From NCBI GenBank assembly GCA_036250195.1, contig JAVHZZ010000010.1:108180278-108244277 (forward strand): a stretch of 64,000 nucleotides of DNA, read 5' to 3'. Within the stretch, counting starts at the first letter, position 1. Every line of letters starts with the position of its first letter. The DNA comes from Mixophyes australis (Eukaryota > Chordata > Amphibia > Anura > Limnodynastidae). Under the pieces are notes generated by a model. That model did no database searches and had not been told where the DNA came from. It worked only from the letters and a program-made list of their open reading frames with translations. The position numbers and the translations under genes are program-made. This document shows, piece after piece, positions 1-12,475 of this stretch.

Positions 1-1494
1 ACTGATTCTTTGAATCACAGACAGCGCTTTGTTAACCAATATCAACATTTTATAAGATATTAAAAAAAATCACAGCACTTCCATAAATATACACGGCAAC
101 ATTTGTAATATAAACTATCCACAAATTTAGAAGTCCGCCCAATGAATAAAACAGAGATGTGTCCACCGCACTGCGAGAGGATACAGAAGCAGGAACCCAG
201 CACAACATTAACCCCTGAATAAAATTCCCCCTACACTATAATCACTGTTATTGTATATATCTTCTGATGTCATAAATGGCACGTGATGTATTGGAGGATT
301 CTCCCTTCCTCCTTTTTGTCCGTCACCCTCCATCCATATATTTATATAGATAACACAGTCAATTAATTATATTTTTACATTTGTCTCTAAACCAAGCACT
401 CTTATGTCAAACTAAAAACCGTATCATGCAGCTAAAGCAACTATAGGAACATTTTTAGAGGAGGTTGTACAGAAAAAACGCAGTTTCTATACCACTTTAA
501 GACAGCAGGTGGCAGTGCAGAACACTAATATTTACCTATGGGTTGTAATCAAAAGTATTGGTTACTAAGTCACTTAAAGTGGGTCCCATAATGCACTTTT
601 TCCAAACTTATTCTATACAAGCAACTAATATGCTAATTAGTACTTCCATTTAGATATTAATTTTCCCTCGAAGTGCATTGGTAAAAAACGAAAAAACGAT
701 TTGTCATAATTTGGTTCCCAGATAAAAGAAGATTTAGAACCCATTGAAATAAACTCTAATATATGTATGTTCAGATAGTAGCTGACGCTATTCTAGTAAG
801 TTGAATTACCGAACATAAATTTTTTAATTAGGCGACACCATTTTTAGGGAAATTAGCCTTTTATGAGTTCAGGACAGAGATCTCATCAGTTGGTCTCCAT
901 ATATCTTTGCCAAACATAAAAAAGAACATTCAATTTGTTTCCAAAAATATAGCGCATAGTTCCGCATTGCTACTTATACAAATTCTGCTGTTTGATGGTT
1001 TCTTAGATATTTTTGTATTTGAATCAAGAAGAACAAGATTGGAGTTCTGTTAGGACTCTTGGTGGCTTTAGAGCTTGATCAACGCTAATGACGTAGACTT
1101 AGAGCTTTGCATACATTCAATAATACTTGAGATGCATTTTTTTAGCTTTAGGATTAAGTTCATAATATTAAATACTTTGTGTCCTCCTCCTCCTATCATG
1201 CCCACAGATTTTTATATTGTCTTTCCCGGGTAGGTGCATTTTTTATACTTGTGTCCTTTTAGGTTTTCCCAGTGACTGGTGAGCATAGGTTTCAATATAT
1301 ACCTGTGACATCAGGTACTTTTCTAAATAAAGCCGCTTTACCTACTTTGTAGTGTCTAAGCAACAGGTTGTTTTAGCATTTGTTGCACTTATTGCTCTAT
1401 TCTGTTGGACGTTCTGATACGGCTTTGTCTTGACACTGGTTGCTTGTGACAACGCTCTATCGTCTTCATCATTAGTTCTGTACATAGAATATTG
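1..1494. other. AT-rich non-coding DNA, no gene seen
   Basis: No convincing coding frame, RNA gene or recognisable transposon end is visible. The stretch is AT-rich and may be intergenic or intronic. The only specific item is a CTCF-like core motif at 502-515 (one mismatch to the vertebrate consensus), listed separately under findings. Confidence 0.5.
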
Positions 1495-1704
1495 GCATTC
1501 ACATCAGTCCCTGTCCCATTGGAGCTTACAGTCTAATTTCCCTAACATACACACAGACTAGTGTCAGCAGACAATTAACCTACCAGTATGTTTTTGGAGT
1601 GTGGGAGGAAACCGAAGCACCCGGAGGAAACCCACGAAAACATGGGGAGAACATACAAACTCCACACAGATAAGGCCATGGAATCGAACTCATGACCTCA
1701 TGCC
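1495..1704 (-). repeat. tRNA-derived SINE fragment, head truncated
   Basis: On the minus strand this matches the body of the SINE found more completely at 62842-63117: the TTTGGAGTGTGGGAGGAAAC block, the GGGGAGAACATACAAACTCC block, and a tail (GTAAGC..ATGGGACAGGGAC type) at the low-coordinate end. A B-box-like GAATCGAACTC is still present near 1685-1695, but the A-box part of the tRNA head is missing, so the copy is 5' truncated. This sequence family is widespread in fish and amphibian genomes. The name of the exact family was not assigned. Confidence 0.7.
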
Positions 1705-2089
1705 CCCTTTTGTACTGGTTCTGAACCTTTTCTACCTGCCCTGACCCTGGCATATATGTAGACTATAATTTCAGTGCTGCCCTTCTGTATAGTCATATGA
1801 TACCTACTGAGGTTCATTCTGGGGGGGGGGGGGGCATGACCTCACAACAGTTCCCCATTTTGAGGTCCACCACTTGTTGAAAACCCGTGTTCTGATTAGT
1901 CTCCCTGCCTCAGATTTAGCCAGTGCCAATTGATAGCAGCAAAGTGGTTTCCCATCCATGCAACTTTTTACATGTAACATGTAGCAGGAAAGTTGAGGAG
2001 CACTTTGTTACCTCTTTAGCTCAGGGTCATTTTAAGCTTATAAAATGAGAACATCTTGAGCAGACTGCTATTACCAGTATAATGCTGTA
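1705..2089. other. Non-coding spacer with poly-G run
   Basis: No gene seen. Contains a run of 14 G at about 1821-1834. Confidence 0.5.
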
Positions 2090-2097
2090 TCTATAGA

Positions 2098-2512
2098 CAG
2101 GGCCCTCTTAAGAACATCTTGGGCCCCCGGGCACAGCAGTGCACTGGGGCCCCTATATATACAAAAAAAAATGATTATATATATGGGCCCTGCAGCCCAG
2201 GGGGGCCCGTCGGAGACAGGAAAAAAAAGAAGAAAATACTTACCGTGCTGTCAGCTGGCGATCCGGCTCCCTCCATGGTCTCCTCCTCCGTCGCGCTCCG
2301 CAATGGATGTCGGGTGGGCGTGATGACGTCACGCCCGACATGCACTGCGAGCGCGACGGAGGAGGAGACCATGGAGGGAGCCGGATCGCCAGCTGACAGC
2401 ACGGTAAGTATTTTCTTCAGGTTTGTTTTTTTTTCCTGCCTCCGACGGGCCCCCCTGGGCTGCAGGGCCCCCGGGCACCTGCCCATTGTGCCCAATGGGA
2501 AAGACGGCCCTG
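2098..2512. mobile_element. hAT-type palindromic MITE, 415 bp
   Basis: The ends are inverted repeats starting CAGGGCC, and the element is flanked by the perfect 8-bp direct repeat TCTATAGA (2090-2097 and 2513-2520), which is the hAT signature. Most of the element folds on itself: the GGGCCCGTCGGAG block and the GGAGACCATGGAGGGAGCCG block each recur as reverse complements. The hairpin centre near 2311-2338 carries the palindrome TGACGTCA (2324-2331), flanked by GTCGGGTGGGCGTGA and TCACGCCCGAC. The apparent ORFs across it on both strands are shadows of the palindrome, so no protein is called. Confidence 0.9.
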
Positions 2513-2520
2513 TCTATAGA

Positions 2521-3589
2521 AATACAGCAAGTTCAGTCCGTGCCTTTTTTAACATCCAAGCACACATTTTATTCATATGGAAATGCTGATGTGGAATAGA
2601 GGGTTAATAAGGTTAATTGTAGCCAAGAGCTCTGGAATTAGACATTAACATTCTACAGTGGAGAGATCACAGTAAGTTGTGATGATGTAGGGTATTCACT
2701 CAATTACCTTTATTCATATCATAAATCTGTATTCAGGGTCATACAGTTTTCGTGCATTGCTATTTACTCTCATTTCTCATGTTGATCTGTTCTAGTCTCT
2801 GATCAGTATTGGGATAATAAATTCTGTTTCACAAGTTATCTTCTGCTCCTCAGGTTGTGACTTTCTGTTCAATTTCCACCCAGGGACCATTCTTGGACTT
2901 ATGAAATCGCTCTATATTTCTACCTATATTTTATTAGATTTTCTAATTGCTTTTACAGACAATATATTGTATTATAGTCAGTGGGTGGTGCGAGTATCAG
3001 AAAGGTAAAAGTGTGGGGAAAGGGGTATTACCACGCGTTTCACATAAGTGTCATTGCATGGGAATACATTCCCATAAGTACTTGATTTCTATGGTATTAT
3101 GAAAACAAAGTTACTTCCTCGTTAATAAATTCCACTTCAAAGTCCTTCTAGACTTATCCACCCAGCAAGGGATCAAGGGTAGAGGGAACTTTTCACATTG
3201 CCTCTATGGTACAGCAAGCTGAATATACAAGATTTCTTATCAGCGTAGCTCTTTGTTTGGTAGATGCCCTGATGGGATATACTTAATCGGCAAATCCATG
3301 GAGAAAATGTGAGATTTAGAATTAAATTTTAAGTAATAATGGGAATTATGGATGTCCAGACTGGCTAAATCCAAGGGCACTACCACCATTTGTGGACCAT
3401 GGGCCCTCTGGCTTTACAGTTTGTCTAACACTGTATTGAAGATGTGGGGAATATTGCATGTCCACAAACCAGGGTGAAAAACCAGTGTGAGGACAATGTG
3501 TCCTGGTGGGTTCTTTGAAGATCACCTAGGCGAATCGATGCAACCAAAGTGTAGGTTATTCAGCAGATGGTGGAACAAGTGAGTTAATG
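2521..3589. other. Non-coding DNA, no gene seen
   Basis: AT-rich sequence without a supported coding frame or element boundary. Confidence 0.45.
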
Positions 3590-3594
3590 TGCAG

Positions 3595-4032
3595 TGTCAC
3601 GGAATTGCAGAGATGGCCGCTAACCGGTATTGGCGCAACTGAATAGGGAGGCGCGGAGTCTAACGTACCCCTGGCATTCAACAGGGAGAGAAGTCAGGTC
3701 AAGCCAAATAGTCAAACCAGCCGGACAGCGAGGTACCAAGACGAAACACAGGAGAATAGTAACAGGAGGCCGAGTCAGAACCGAAGAACACTGAATCAGA
3801 AGTTCAGGAAACGCTGGAGCAGGAGTGAACCAATACTCTGGCACTAGACATGTGTCAGAGGCTGCTTTATATACCATAAGGTGCATCCTGATAGGGAGAT
3901 GTTGGTGGTCAGTCATGCTGACTGCCGACAGGTGAGTGGAGATAGCGTCCCGCTGCTAGGCAACTGGACGCGTCTGCCGAGAAGGTGCAGGCGTCTGTGT
4001 CCTGCACCAAGTGTCAGTGACGGCGCCTGACA
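3595..4032 (-). mobile_element. Solo LTR (Ty3/Gypsy-like), 438 bp
   Basis: Read on the minus strand it begins TGTCAGGCGCCGTC and ends CCGTGACA, the TG..CA ends of an LTR. It carries a TATA-like TATATAAAGCAGCC at about 3862-3876. Flanking 5-mers are TGCAG (3590-3594) and TACAG (4033-4037), a 5-bp target duplication with one difference. The segment GTTGCCTAGCAGCGGGACGC resembles part of the LTR at 57810, so the two are probably related families. There is no internal coding region beside it, hence the solo LTR call. Confidence 0.65.
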
Positions 4033-4037
4033 TACAG

Positions 4038-6142
4038 ATACATGTCAGAATAATTCCTTACACGCACACCCTATTCACGTGACGGAAGCGCAGTTTTTTG
4101 TATCCCCTTTACAGCCCAAGACACAGGTTCTATAACCATTATTATTCCCACGGTGATGGAGCTAATGGGGGCGTTATTACGGCGGAAGCCAACTTGTGAC
4201 AGGTGGTAAGATGTTCGGGCTAATCCCGGAGTGTCCTCTCCCCGCTGGCTGGGGACCGTTGGTTCCCCAGGGAGAAGGTGCTTAGGAGTTTTGGCCAAGG
4301 TACCATTATGCAATGACCCTGCTGGCCAGATGACAAGTGGATGACATAGAGTTTGTTTACGCTCATTGTTTAGCCCAGACACGTTGTTCTGTCTTATCCC
4401 TGAGTAACTGTTCCACCTGGCAACATCTAAAAATAAATCCGTCTAACATATAACCAATAGCCTAACTCACGCATGGAATATATTAACGTATATTAGCAAA
4501 TGCATATGAACACAAATTACGATAAAGTAACAGTGGTACCGACTGGACATAACTTACCCATGTTTATTTGATTTTTTTTTTAAAAAAAAATGAGGTTGAG
4601 CAGATAGTCGAAATCAGTGTCTTGCCTAGGACCCATGGGGTCTAAATCAGACTCTGGTGCTGCGGATCTCTGTTATAGTGGGACCAGCCTGTGCTGGCAT
4701 ATCTTGGTTTCTATCTTTGTAGGGAGACCCCTGCTCTTTGTTCCCCTTTGTTCCAACGAGGTAACCAGTCTATAGCACTGATGCTGGTCTTTCATTTCTG
4801 TGTTACGGGCACCAAGCTGTCATTTTAATTTATTTATTTTCATATTAGCAATTAGTTTCATACAGTCTAGCGTAAATTCATCGCTAAGGCAGAAGCTGGT
4901 AGTCGAAAACAGTACTGCATGTAAAGAAATTGAGCCCACGTTTTGTGAAACCTTTGCAATACAATGTATTTCTTGAAAGCACTATGGCACTGTAAGTGAA
5001 TGTCAGAAAAATGTTCCAGCTGTTAAATTAACTCTTGCTATCTCTATAATATATGCTATTGTCTTATAGATTTCAGCTACCTTTAAAGGTTTAAGCTGGC
5101 AGTAGAAGCTAGATTCTGTCTCTATGCATTATCAGAGTCTCCGTCTTTAGATAAGTGTGAGAGAGATATATTTGTATTTGAGGTTCTACGTTGTCTGCTT
5201 TTTGGAGCATCCTGTTGGGCTCTTGGGTCTCTGATGGAGAAGGGTCAGATTCTGAGTTTAGGGAAACTGTGAAGCCCAGGACTAGTCGGAAGATGTCAGC
5301 TTCAGCTAGGTGCCTTGGTGTGTTTTGTATTTCATTGGTTTGAAAATTCAGCCAGGATAAAAAACGGCAGTAATGTCTTCTGCGGTTAACTGGGTGTAGT
5401 AAATCCTTTTAGTAGCCAGGGTGGATGTTACATAAGGCTCTTCCTGCTGTAAGGATGACGACTCTTGTTGACTTATCCACCATTGTTTAGGGATTTGTGC
5501 TTCTGTGTCAGAGCCCTATTAAAACCCGGACACAGAAGGTCTATGCAGGAGCCTAGGATGCCCAATGTATTATCCTGTTCTGTCTGACCTGTCTCAGGGC
5601 TGGGTGCGTGGCATCCTCTAGAAAATTGCCAATAAAAAACAACTGCAAGTAAGCTTCTATCTCCTCTGTGCCCATCGACTATGGAATTTGTTTTATTCTC
5701 AAGTTGCTGTGCCTGCTTCCATCTTCTGCACCGTCTTGTTACAGTTTCTCTGCAAGGACCTGATATCTCAAGTATCTATCTCATGCAGGTGACTTACCCC
5801 CCCAGAAACGTTACTCATGAGGCTGCAGTAAACCCAACTCTGCCTGTTAAGTGGCCCTTGCGTGTCTGCCCCTTACTCATATAGGCAGTGAACCTCGCCC
5901 TCAGATCTGCTTCCCCTCAAAATTAGTTACAAATCGTTGTTCTCCATCTTTGCCTAAAAAACATCACCTGTATTAGCACCACCAAAACAACCTCATTTGA
6001 TTCTTATGATATTGTAGCTAGGAAGATGTTTTGTCTCCTTTTTAATGTTGCTTTATTGTATCTCAATTCTCAAACCCTTTCACTTGTTATTCACTCTCCA
6101 ACTTCCGGAAAACTGTCCAGTGAAGGTTTATAGCACACAGAC
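4038..6142. other. Non-coding DNA with possible decayed LTR sequence
   Basis: No gene is supported. The part at about 5490-5880 has an AATAAAAAAC polyadenylation-like signal followed by C/T-rich leader-like sequence, similar in style to LTR/leader junctions of frog Gypsy elements, but no terminal repeats could be defined. Confidence 0.35.
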
Positions 6143-7372
6143 AATGCTATACTTCCTCCCTTGGTGCTCTCATCTCCTCCTTCGGTCTTCAGTATCACCT
6201 ATATGCTGATGACATTCAACTCTACATCTCTTCTTCTGATCTTTCCTCCTCCCTCCTCTCTTGTGTCTCTGACTGCCTCTCAGCCATCTCCTCCTGGATG
6301 TCCTCACGCTTTCTTAAAATTAAAATCTCTAAAACTGAACTCATTGTCTTTCCCCTGTCCAGACTCCCTTCCCACCATGACCTCTCTATCATTGTTAACA
6401 ACTCCACCATCTCCTCTGTCACCCAACTCTGCTGCCTGGGTGTCACTCTTGACTCCTCTCTCTCTTTTGCCCCCCACATTCAATCCCTCGCCCAAGCCTG
6501 TCGCTTCCAACTCTGCAACATCGGCCGCATCTGTCCCTTCCTCTCTCAAGATGCCACCAAAACTATCATCCATGCTCTCATCTCCTGCCTTGACTACTGC
6601 AACCTCCTCCTTACTGGCCTCCCCTGCTCCCACCTCGCCCCCCTCAGCTCTATACTCAATGCGACCGCAAGACTCAGCTTCCTCTTACGCCGCTCCTCCT
6701 CCGCCTCCCCTCTCTGTCTTGCCTTACACTGGCTCCCTTTCCCCTACAGAATCTTTTTCAAACTCCTCACCACCACTTACAAGGCTCTCTCCCACTCTAC
6801 TGCCCCTTATATCTCTAACCTCCTCTCCATTCACACTCCCTCCCGCTCCCTGCGCTCGGCCAATGACTGCCGCCTCTCCTCCACTCTGATCACCTCTTCC
6901 CACTCCAGAATTCAAGATTTCTCCCCCACGGCCCCTCTTCACTGGAATTACCTCCCTCGCTCCATCCGTCTCTCTCCTACTCTGTGCTCCTTCAAACGAG
7001 CACTCAAAATTCACCTGTTCCTCAAAGCCTACCAACCATCCACTTAACCCCCTCATCTCTACTCATTCTCTCCTCTCTCCTCCCAGCCCCCCCCTTTTCT
7101 CCCCCATACCTTCAACTGCCTTCCCTTGTGTCTGTTTGTTTACCCTCCCTTAGGATGTAAGCTCATATGAGCAGGGCCCTCTTCCCTCCTGTCTCCACTC
7201 CTGTTCTTCTGCTCTGCCTCTACTGCATTAGCCTGCCAGAGTTTCTGAAGTATTGGTATTTTTTGTTTATTGTTCTGTACTGTCTCTCCCTGTATAGTCT
7301 CCTGTTTGTTCTGTGTATGACGCTGCGGAAATCTTGTGGCGCCTAACAAATAAACAACGATAATAATATTAA
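6143..7372 (+). pseudogene. L2/CR1-group LINE, 5'-truncated, RT C-terminal half and 3' tail
   Basis: Remnant of the reverse transcriptase ORF of a non-LTR retrotransposon. It opens inside the RT domain in one frame ([18 protein letters not shown] type sequence, about 6155-6270; here the catalytic motif region is shifted in frame) and then continues in the frame 6298-7047, ending in the hallmark C-terminus [18 protein letters not shown]. The 3' untranslated part contains TAGGATGTAAGCTC, a CTGCGGAAATCTTGTGGCGCC block and an AATAATATTAATA tail near 7358-7372. It is a close relative of the copies at 14240-15812 and 19874-23634. The 5' truncation and frameshifts make it inactive. No clear target duplication was seen. 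Confidence 0.88.
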
Positions 7373-8406
7373 TAGGAGAACGTTGACATCCTTAACCATA
7401 TGGCTTTGTATTTTATTTTACCTGTATGCATTTCTCCATCTTATTGCAGAGCCCCGTGCCGTGCAAACAATGCACAAGCTAAATGGTTTCTTACAGGCTT
7501 TAACATCCTTACAACATCCCCTTTGAATTAATCATGTCTTGGACACCTGCGTGGGAAAGGGAACCATCCAAACATGACCCGCTAACAGCCCTTGAAGACT
7601 GGAACGGTGATACGGTGATGTAATGGTTTGAAAAGTCTCCACATATGTTTGAATTGTGGACATTATTGACACTCGCGTGTAAGAATGTGAAATGGAGAAT
7701 GTGAGGAGGGCTGAGTTGTGTCATCTGCTCTCAGCCTGACTGGACAAGAAATAATGTGAGATACCAATGACTCAGATGCACATGTGTACAAAGTATTCAT
7801 GGTTGGCTATCGCTTCATGTCACCGGCCAAGACAAACACAAACCGAACAAATACATTTGTTCTGTATGAATAAATTATTGTAAAGGGAATTGCTGAAGAA
7901 ATAAAGGAAACTGTCGGGAACCGGATCAGCCATGAATGTTGTAACTTGCCTGTTACATAACAGCGTCGCTAATCTCCAACATATCTCAACACGTTCAGGG
8001 ATACCAGCAGACTAGGTGAATCGGTGCTAACTTGCATGTCCTTCCCAACAATGCCGAACGGTCGCTGGGTCAATCAACTGAGAAATATGTCAAAGCATTG
8101 AAACAATCTCCGCGTTATCCTGAATTTGGATAATGGAATAGGAGTTTCTATTTTCTGTAAATAATATCTTTAGTTCAGTATATAAACAATGAGATAAGAT
8201 AATTTTTCTAACAAAAGTGACAGGTTAAAGAAGAAATATAAACACAGAATGTTAATAGCAAATAAATAACGATTCCTTTGGGTTATTCTCCAACTGCACC
8301 TGTCTGGGAGTCTGTTCCAACTGTTCACTGCTGTGTCTACAGAACACAGTCACCAGTATGTTGCCTCAGGATACATTGTAAATAGAATGTTTGAATTCTG
8401 CTTATA
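7373..8406. other. Non-coding DNA, no gene seen
   Basis: AT-rich sequence with no supported coding frame or transposon terminus. Confidence 0.45.
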
Positions 8407-8630
8407 GGGGCATATTCAATTGACGGCGGGATCGCCGAAAATCCCGCGCTCGAAAAATATTACCGTTATTACGGTAATATTGCGCGGGAAACCCGTTAAT
8501 ACGGTAATTTACTCGCTGGATTTCAGCTCGCAGCTCAGAGCTGAAATCCAGCGAGATATTACCGTATTAACAGTAATATTTTTCGAGCGCGGGATTTTCG
8601 GGGGTTTCCGCCATCAATTGAACATGCCCC
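8407..8630. mobile_element. Palindromic MITE, 224 bp
   Basis: Almost the whole element is one inverted repeat. It starts GGGGCATATTCAATTGACGG and ends with the complement of GGGGCATGTTCAATTGATGG. The arms include GAAAATCCCGCGCTCGAAAA and TCGCTGGATTTCAGCTC, each present again as its reverse complement. The superfamily is uncertain because no convincing target duplication beyond a possible ATA flank is visible. The ORF spanning it is only a read-through of the palindrome. Confidence 0.8.
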
Positions 8631-10140
8631 ATAGTGTTTATAGGTGTTACTGCAGTTTTTTTTAAATTTCTCTTAGGAAGCTATTTATGAAGCCCTAAAC
8701 CGCAAACTGCTTTTTCCGCATGGTGTAGGCATTTTTCCGTAAAATGTTCACTTGGTAAAAGCCTAATGCAGGAGATATGTCCTGCATCAGGCAAGTTACC
8801 GCATTAAGCGCAGTCCCCGTGATAGTCAATGCGACTGCTGTCTGGGCAATTTGATCAAGTTCCGAAAAGCTGGGATTTTCGGAGCTTATCCTGCATGGTT
8901 AATGCCATCTGAAGATGTCGCTAGCCATCAAATCCTATGTGGACAGCTATGTAGTAGGGGGCTCTTCAGATCCCTCACCACAGATTACCTTCTCTCACCT
9001 CTGGTTACTATCGCAAAATATCACTGTGCTTGTGTGACCTGAGGTGATTCTTTTTAATAAATGCTTTTAAAAAATGATCTGTCTTCATTGCGATCATAGA
9101 TGATAATGGGGTAAATCCCCATTAATTAATAAAGGGACCCCTTTTAGGTGATACTTTCTGTAGGATTTCAGGTATCTCTAATCACCCCTTAAACTTGCTG
9201 ATGGGTCAGAGGGGGGTAACAGTGCAAGTGTAGCATTTTCCTGCGAGTAGATTATTTTACAAACACTGGGATCATTTACAAAATTTGATGCAGGGGATTA
9301 AAAAAATACATTCAACATGCTCTGAAATGAATTATTAATGCACTATTTAATGGGAGTTTCAAACAGACCATTGTAGGTTCATAATCTTAACGATCAACAT
9401 ACATGTAAAGCAGATTAGTACAACTGGATGGAACCAGAATGAGCAGATATCTATTCTTCACTGGTAAGAAATGTGATCAGACAATTAATCCCAGTAGTGA
9501 CATAACTTTATTTGTACAGTGAGAATATAGGGGCAGAGTAAAGGGAAAAGGAATTTTGTATGATCAGTGATAAATCACGAGAACTAGCTGGTACTGGAGG
9601 CTGTAATAATGTTACAAAGTATCACGACTCCACCTCTGATTCTCCAGCTAAGAGCAAACAGTGGACGTCAGGAATCGGGAGTGTAACATTCCTTATTGTA
9701 TGTTTTACAGACATTTATTCTCACTTTTTTATTTTTGTAATTGAAGATGGGGTACAGGGCTTTGCTTTTTTGGTGGATGGGTTCAGTAATGTTGAATCGA
9801 GATCAAAATGTGGAAGATTCCTTGAATAAAAATATATTTACTGATAGGGGGTATTCAGAAACATCAGGTGTTTTCAGAGCGAGTACTCACCCGCTTCAGT
9901 AAGGGGGGTTGTAATCTTTTTAATGCAACATAGTACAGATGTCACTATTGGCAGATTAACTGTTGCATGTTAAATATATTATTTATTAGTTCTTCATGTC
10001 CACATATAATATAACACCTAGTGCTTGGCACAGGAATGATGATCCAGTCATTCAATCTGATAGCCAAGCAACTGGATATGTTGGCAATTTAGCTAAACAT
10101 GTGGAGAGCCAAATTGGTTGTTTGGGGGATGGGCTAAATT
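8631..10140. other. Non-coding DNA, no gene seen
   Basis: No supported gene. Short ORFs at 8851-9042 and 9560-9829 show no recognisable domain. The end of this stretch holds the 8-bp target duplication (GCTAAATT, 10133-10140) of the following hAT element. Confidence 0.45.
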
Positions 10141-10272
10141 CAAAGCTGGATTAAGGCTTCGGGGGGCCCGGGGCACTTAAGACAGGGGGGCCCCTAAGAT
10201 CTAAAATTAAGGGCATAGTGACACATCCTGCATTACATCACCTACAGCCCACAGTATGACACTTACAGCTCT

Positions 10273-10594
10273 CAGGGGCGCACGGAGGATTGTCGGGGGG
10301 GGGGGGGGGGGTTCCCCCCCCGACAAAAAAAACCCAAAACAAAAACAAACCACCCCCACGAGAGCTGCTGCGCGCAGCAGCTCCGTTTCGTCAGCGCTGT
10401 CCTATACAGCAGCCGCGGCGCTGTCTAAGAAGCGTCCGCGGCGGTGCTGTATACACTACAGCACCGCCGCGGACGCTTCTTTGACAGCGCCGCGGCTGCT
10501 GTATAGGACAGTGCAGCTATAGCGGCAACTTAGTTAGCGCAGGGGGGGGGGGGGTTTCTGGAGACTCAGAAACCCCCTCCTGCGTGCGCCACTG
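10273..10594. mobile_element. GC-rich foldback MITE, hAT-like ends
   Basis: Begins CAGGGGCGCACGGAGGA and ends with the complement of CAGTGGCGCACGCAGGA, i.e. inverted hAT-like termini. The interior folds into a long hairpin: GCCGCGGCGCTGTC and TGCTGTATACACTACAGCA-type arms around 10400-10505. It is homologous to 56590-56792. An 8-bp target duplication could not be matched, so membership of hAT is by termini only. Confidence 0.7.
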
Positions 10595-11454
10595 GCTCTC
10601 CCAGAGGGCTTGCTTAGGTTGTCTGCATACGAAAAATCATTGCTTCCACAAACTAAAATACTGTACATTACATTAAAATAATCATCAAAACACCACATTA
10701 AAATGGGTATTGACACCACACATTAAAACTAGCAATGATATCACACATTAAAAATACCATTGATAACGTACACTAAAACTAGCAATGATACCGCACGCTA
10801 AAACTAGCAATGATACCGCAAATTAAAATACCATTGATAATGCATCATTGCGCATGGTCAGGCCACCCTCCTACAGACAAAAAAACTGCATTGTTGTGTA
10901 CACCATTGAACGGTCACCAAGAATTGGGATTGTCCCACTAGAATAACAATATTTCACACACTTTGCTGCTCTCTCCTACCTGTTCTTCTCACTTTCACCA
11001 CCTGTGCTGCAGGTTTCTTTAGTTGCTGCTTGTCTGGATCCTGGAATGTTAGGGGCCCTATTTGGAAAAAAAAATGGGTACATTTAGAAAATTACAGCCA
11101 CCCCAGCGTTAAATCAGTACCACCCATGATTAATAATTAGGCCTTCCTCCAGCCCCAACATTAAAATAATAGTATCCACATTTAATAAATAAACCTATTT
11201 CCCTCCCTACAAACAGCCCCAGCAATAAATTAATAGTATTTACATTTCAGAAATATACCTATTTCCCGCAACCGTCACTACCATTAAATAATTCATAGGC
11301 ACATTTACTAAAGGGACCTCATTCTTCCCAAACTCACCCTTACATTCAGTAGCGCCAAAACTACCCCATCTTAAACTAATTAATTGTCCCCACTATTGTG
11401 CCTCTCTCCCCCCCCTTTTTCCTCATGCTGTGTCTCGCCTCCTTTTTCCTTAAT

Positions 11455-12475
11455 GTGCCTCTCTTCTCCCCCTTTTTTCCTTACTGTGCCTCTCTTCTCC
11501 CCCTTTTCCCTTTTTCCATACTGTGCCTCTCTTCTCCCCCTTTTTCCTTACTGTGCCTCTCTTCTCCCCCTTTTTCCTTACTGTGCCTCTCTTCTCCCCC
11601 TTTTTCCTTACTGTGCCTCTCTTCTCCCCCTTTTTCCTTACTGTGCCTCTATTCTCCCCCTTTTTCCTTACTGTGCTTCTCTTCTCCCCCTTTTTTCTTA
11701 CTGTGCTTCTCTTCTCCCCCTTTTTTCCTTACTGTGCTCCTCTTCTCCCCCTTTTTTCTTACTCTGCTTCTCTTCTCCCCATTTTTTTCTTACTGTGCTT
11801 CTCTTCTCCCCATTTTTCCTTACTGTGCCTCTCTTCTCCCCCTTTTTTCTTACTGTGCTTCTCTTCTCCCCCTTTTTCCTTACTGTGCCTCTATTCTCCC
11901 CCTTTTTCCTTACTGTGCTAATCTTCTCCCCCTTTTTCCTTACTGTGCTTCTCTTCTCCCCCTTTTTTCTTACTGTGCCTCTATTCTCCCCCTTTTTCCT
12001 TACTGTGCTTCTCTTCTCCCCCTTTTTCCTTACTGTGCTTCTCTTCTCCCCCTTTTTTCCTTACTGTGCTTCTCTTCTCCCCCTTTTTTCCTTACTTTGC
12101 TTCTCTTCTCCCCCTTTTTTCTTACTGTGCTTCTCTTCTCCCCCTTTTTTCTTACTGTGCTTCTCTTCTCCCCCTTTTTTCCTTACTGTGCTTCTCTTCT
12201 CCCCCTTTTTTCCTTACTGTGCTTCTCTTCTCCCCCTTTTTTCCTTACTGTGCTTCTATTCTCCCCCTTTTTTCTTACTGTGCATCTCTTCTTTCCTTTT
12301 TCCTCATAGTGTGCCTCTCTTCTCCCCCTTTTTTCCTTACTGTGCTTCTCTTCTCCCCCTTTTTTCCTTACTGTGCTTCTCTTCTCCCCCTTTTTTCCTT
12401 ACTGTGCTTCTATTCTCCCCCTTTTTTCTTACTGTGCATCTCTTCTTTCCTTTTTCCTCATAGTGTGCCTTTCTG
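11455..12475. repeat. 30-bp pyrimidine-rich minisatellite, about 33 copies
   Basis: Tandem array with unit CTGTGCCTCTCTTCTCCCCC followed by TTTTTCCTTA. Successive units are exactly 30 bp between 11521 and 11670 and 30-32 bp later, with drift in the T run and CCT/CTT changes. It produces several long but meaningless ORFs in three frames. Confidence 0.95.

Noticed and set aside
2119..2589. ORFs of 156 and 106 residues on both strands
   Set aside because: Read-through of the palindromic MITE. The two proteins resemble each other because the DNA is its own complement.
10265..10602. 8-bp target duplication for the MITE at 10273
   Set aside because: Flanks ACAGCTCT and GCTCTCCC share only a shifted GCTCT word. 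Not convincing.
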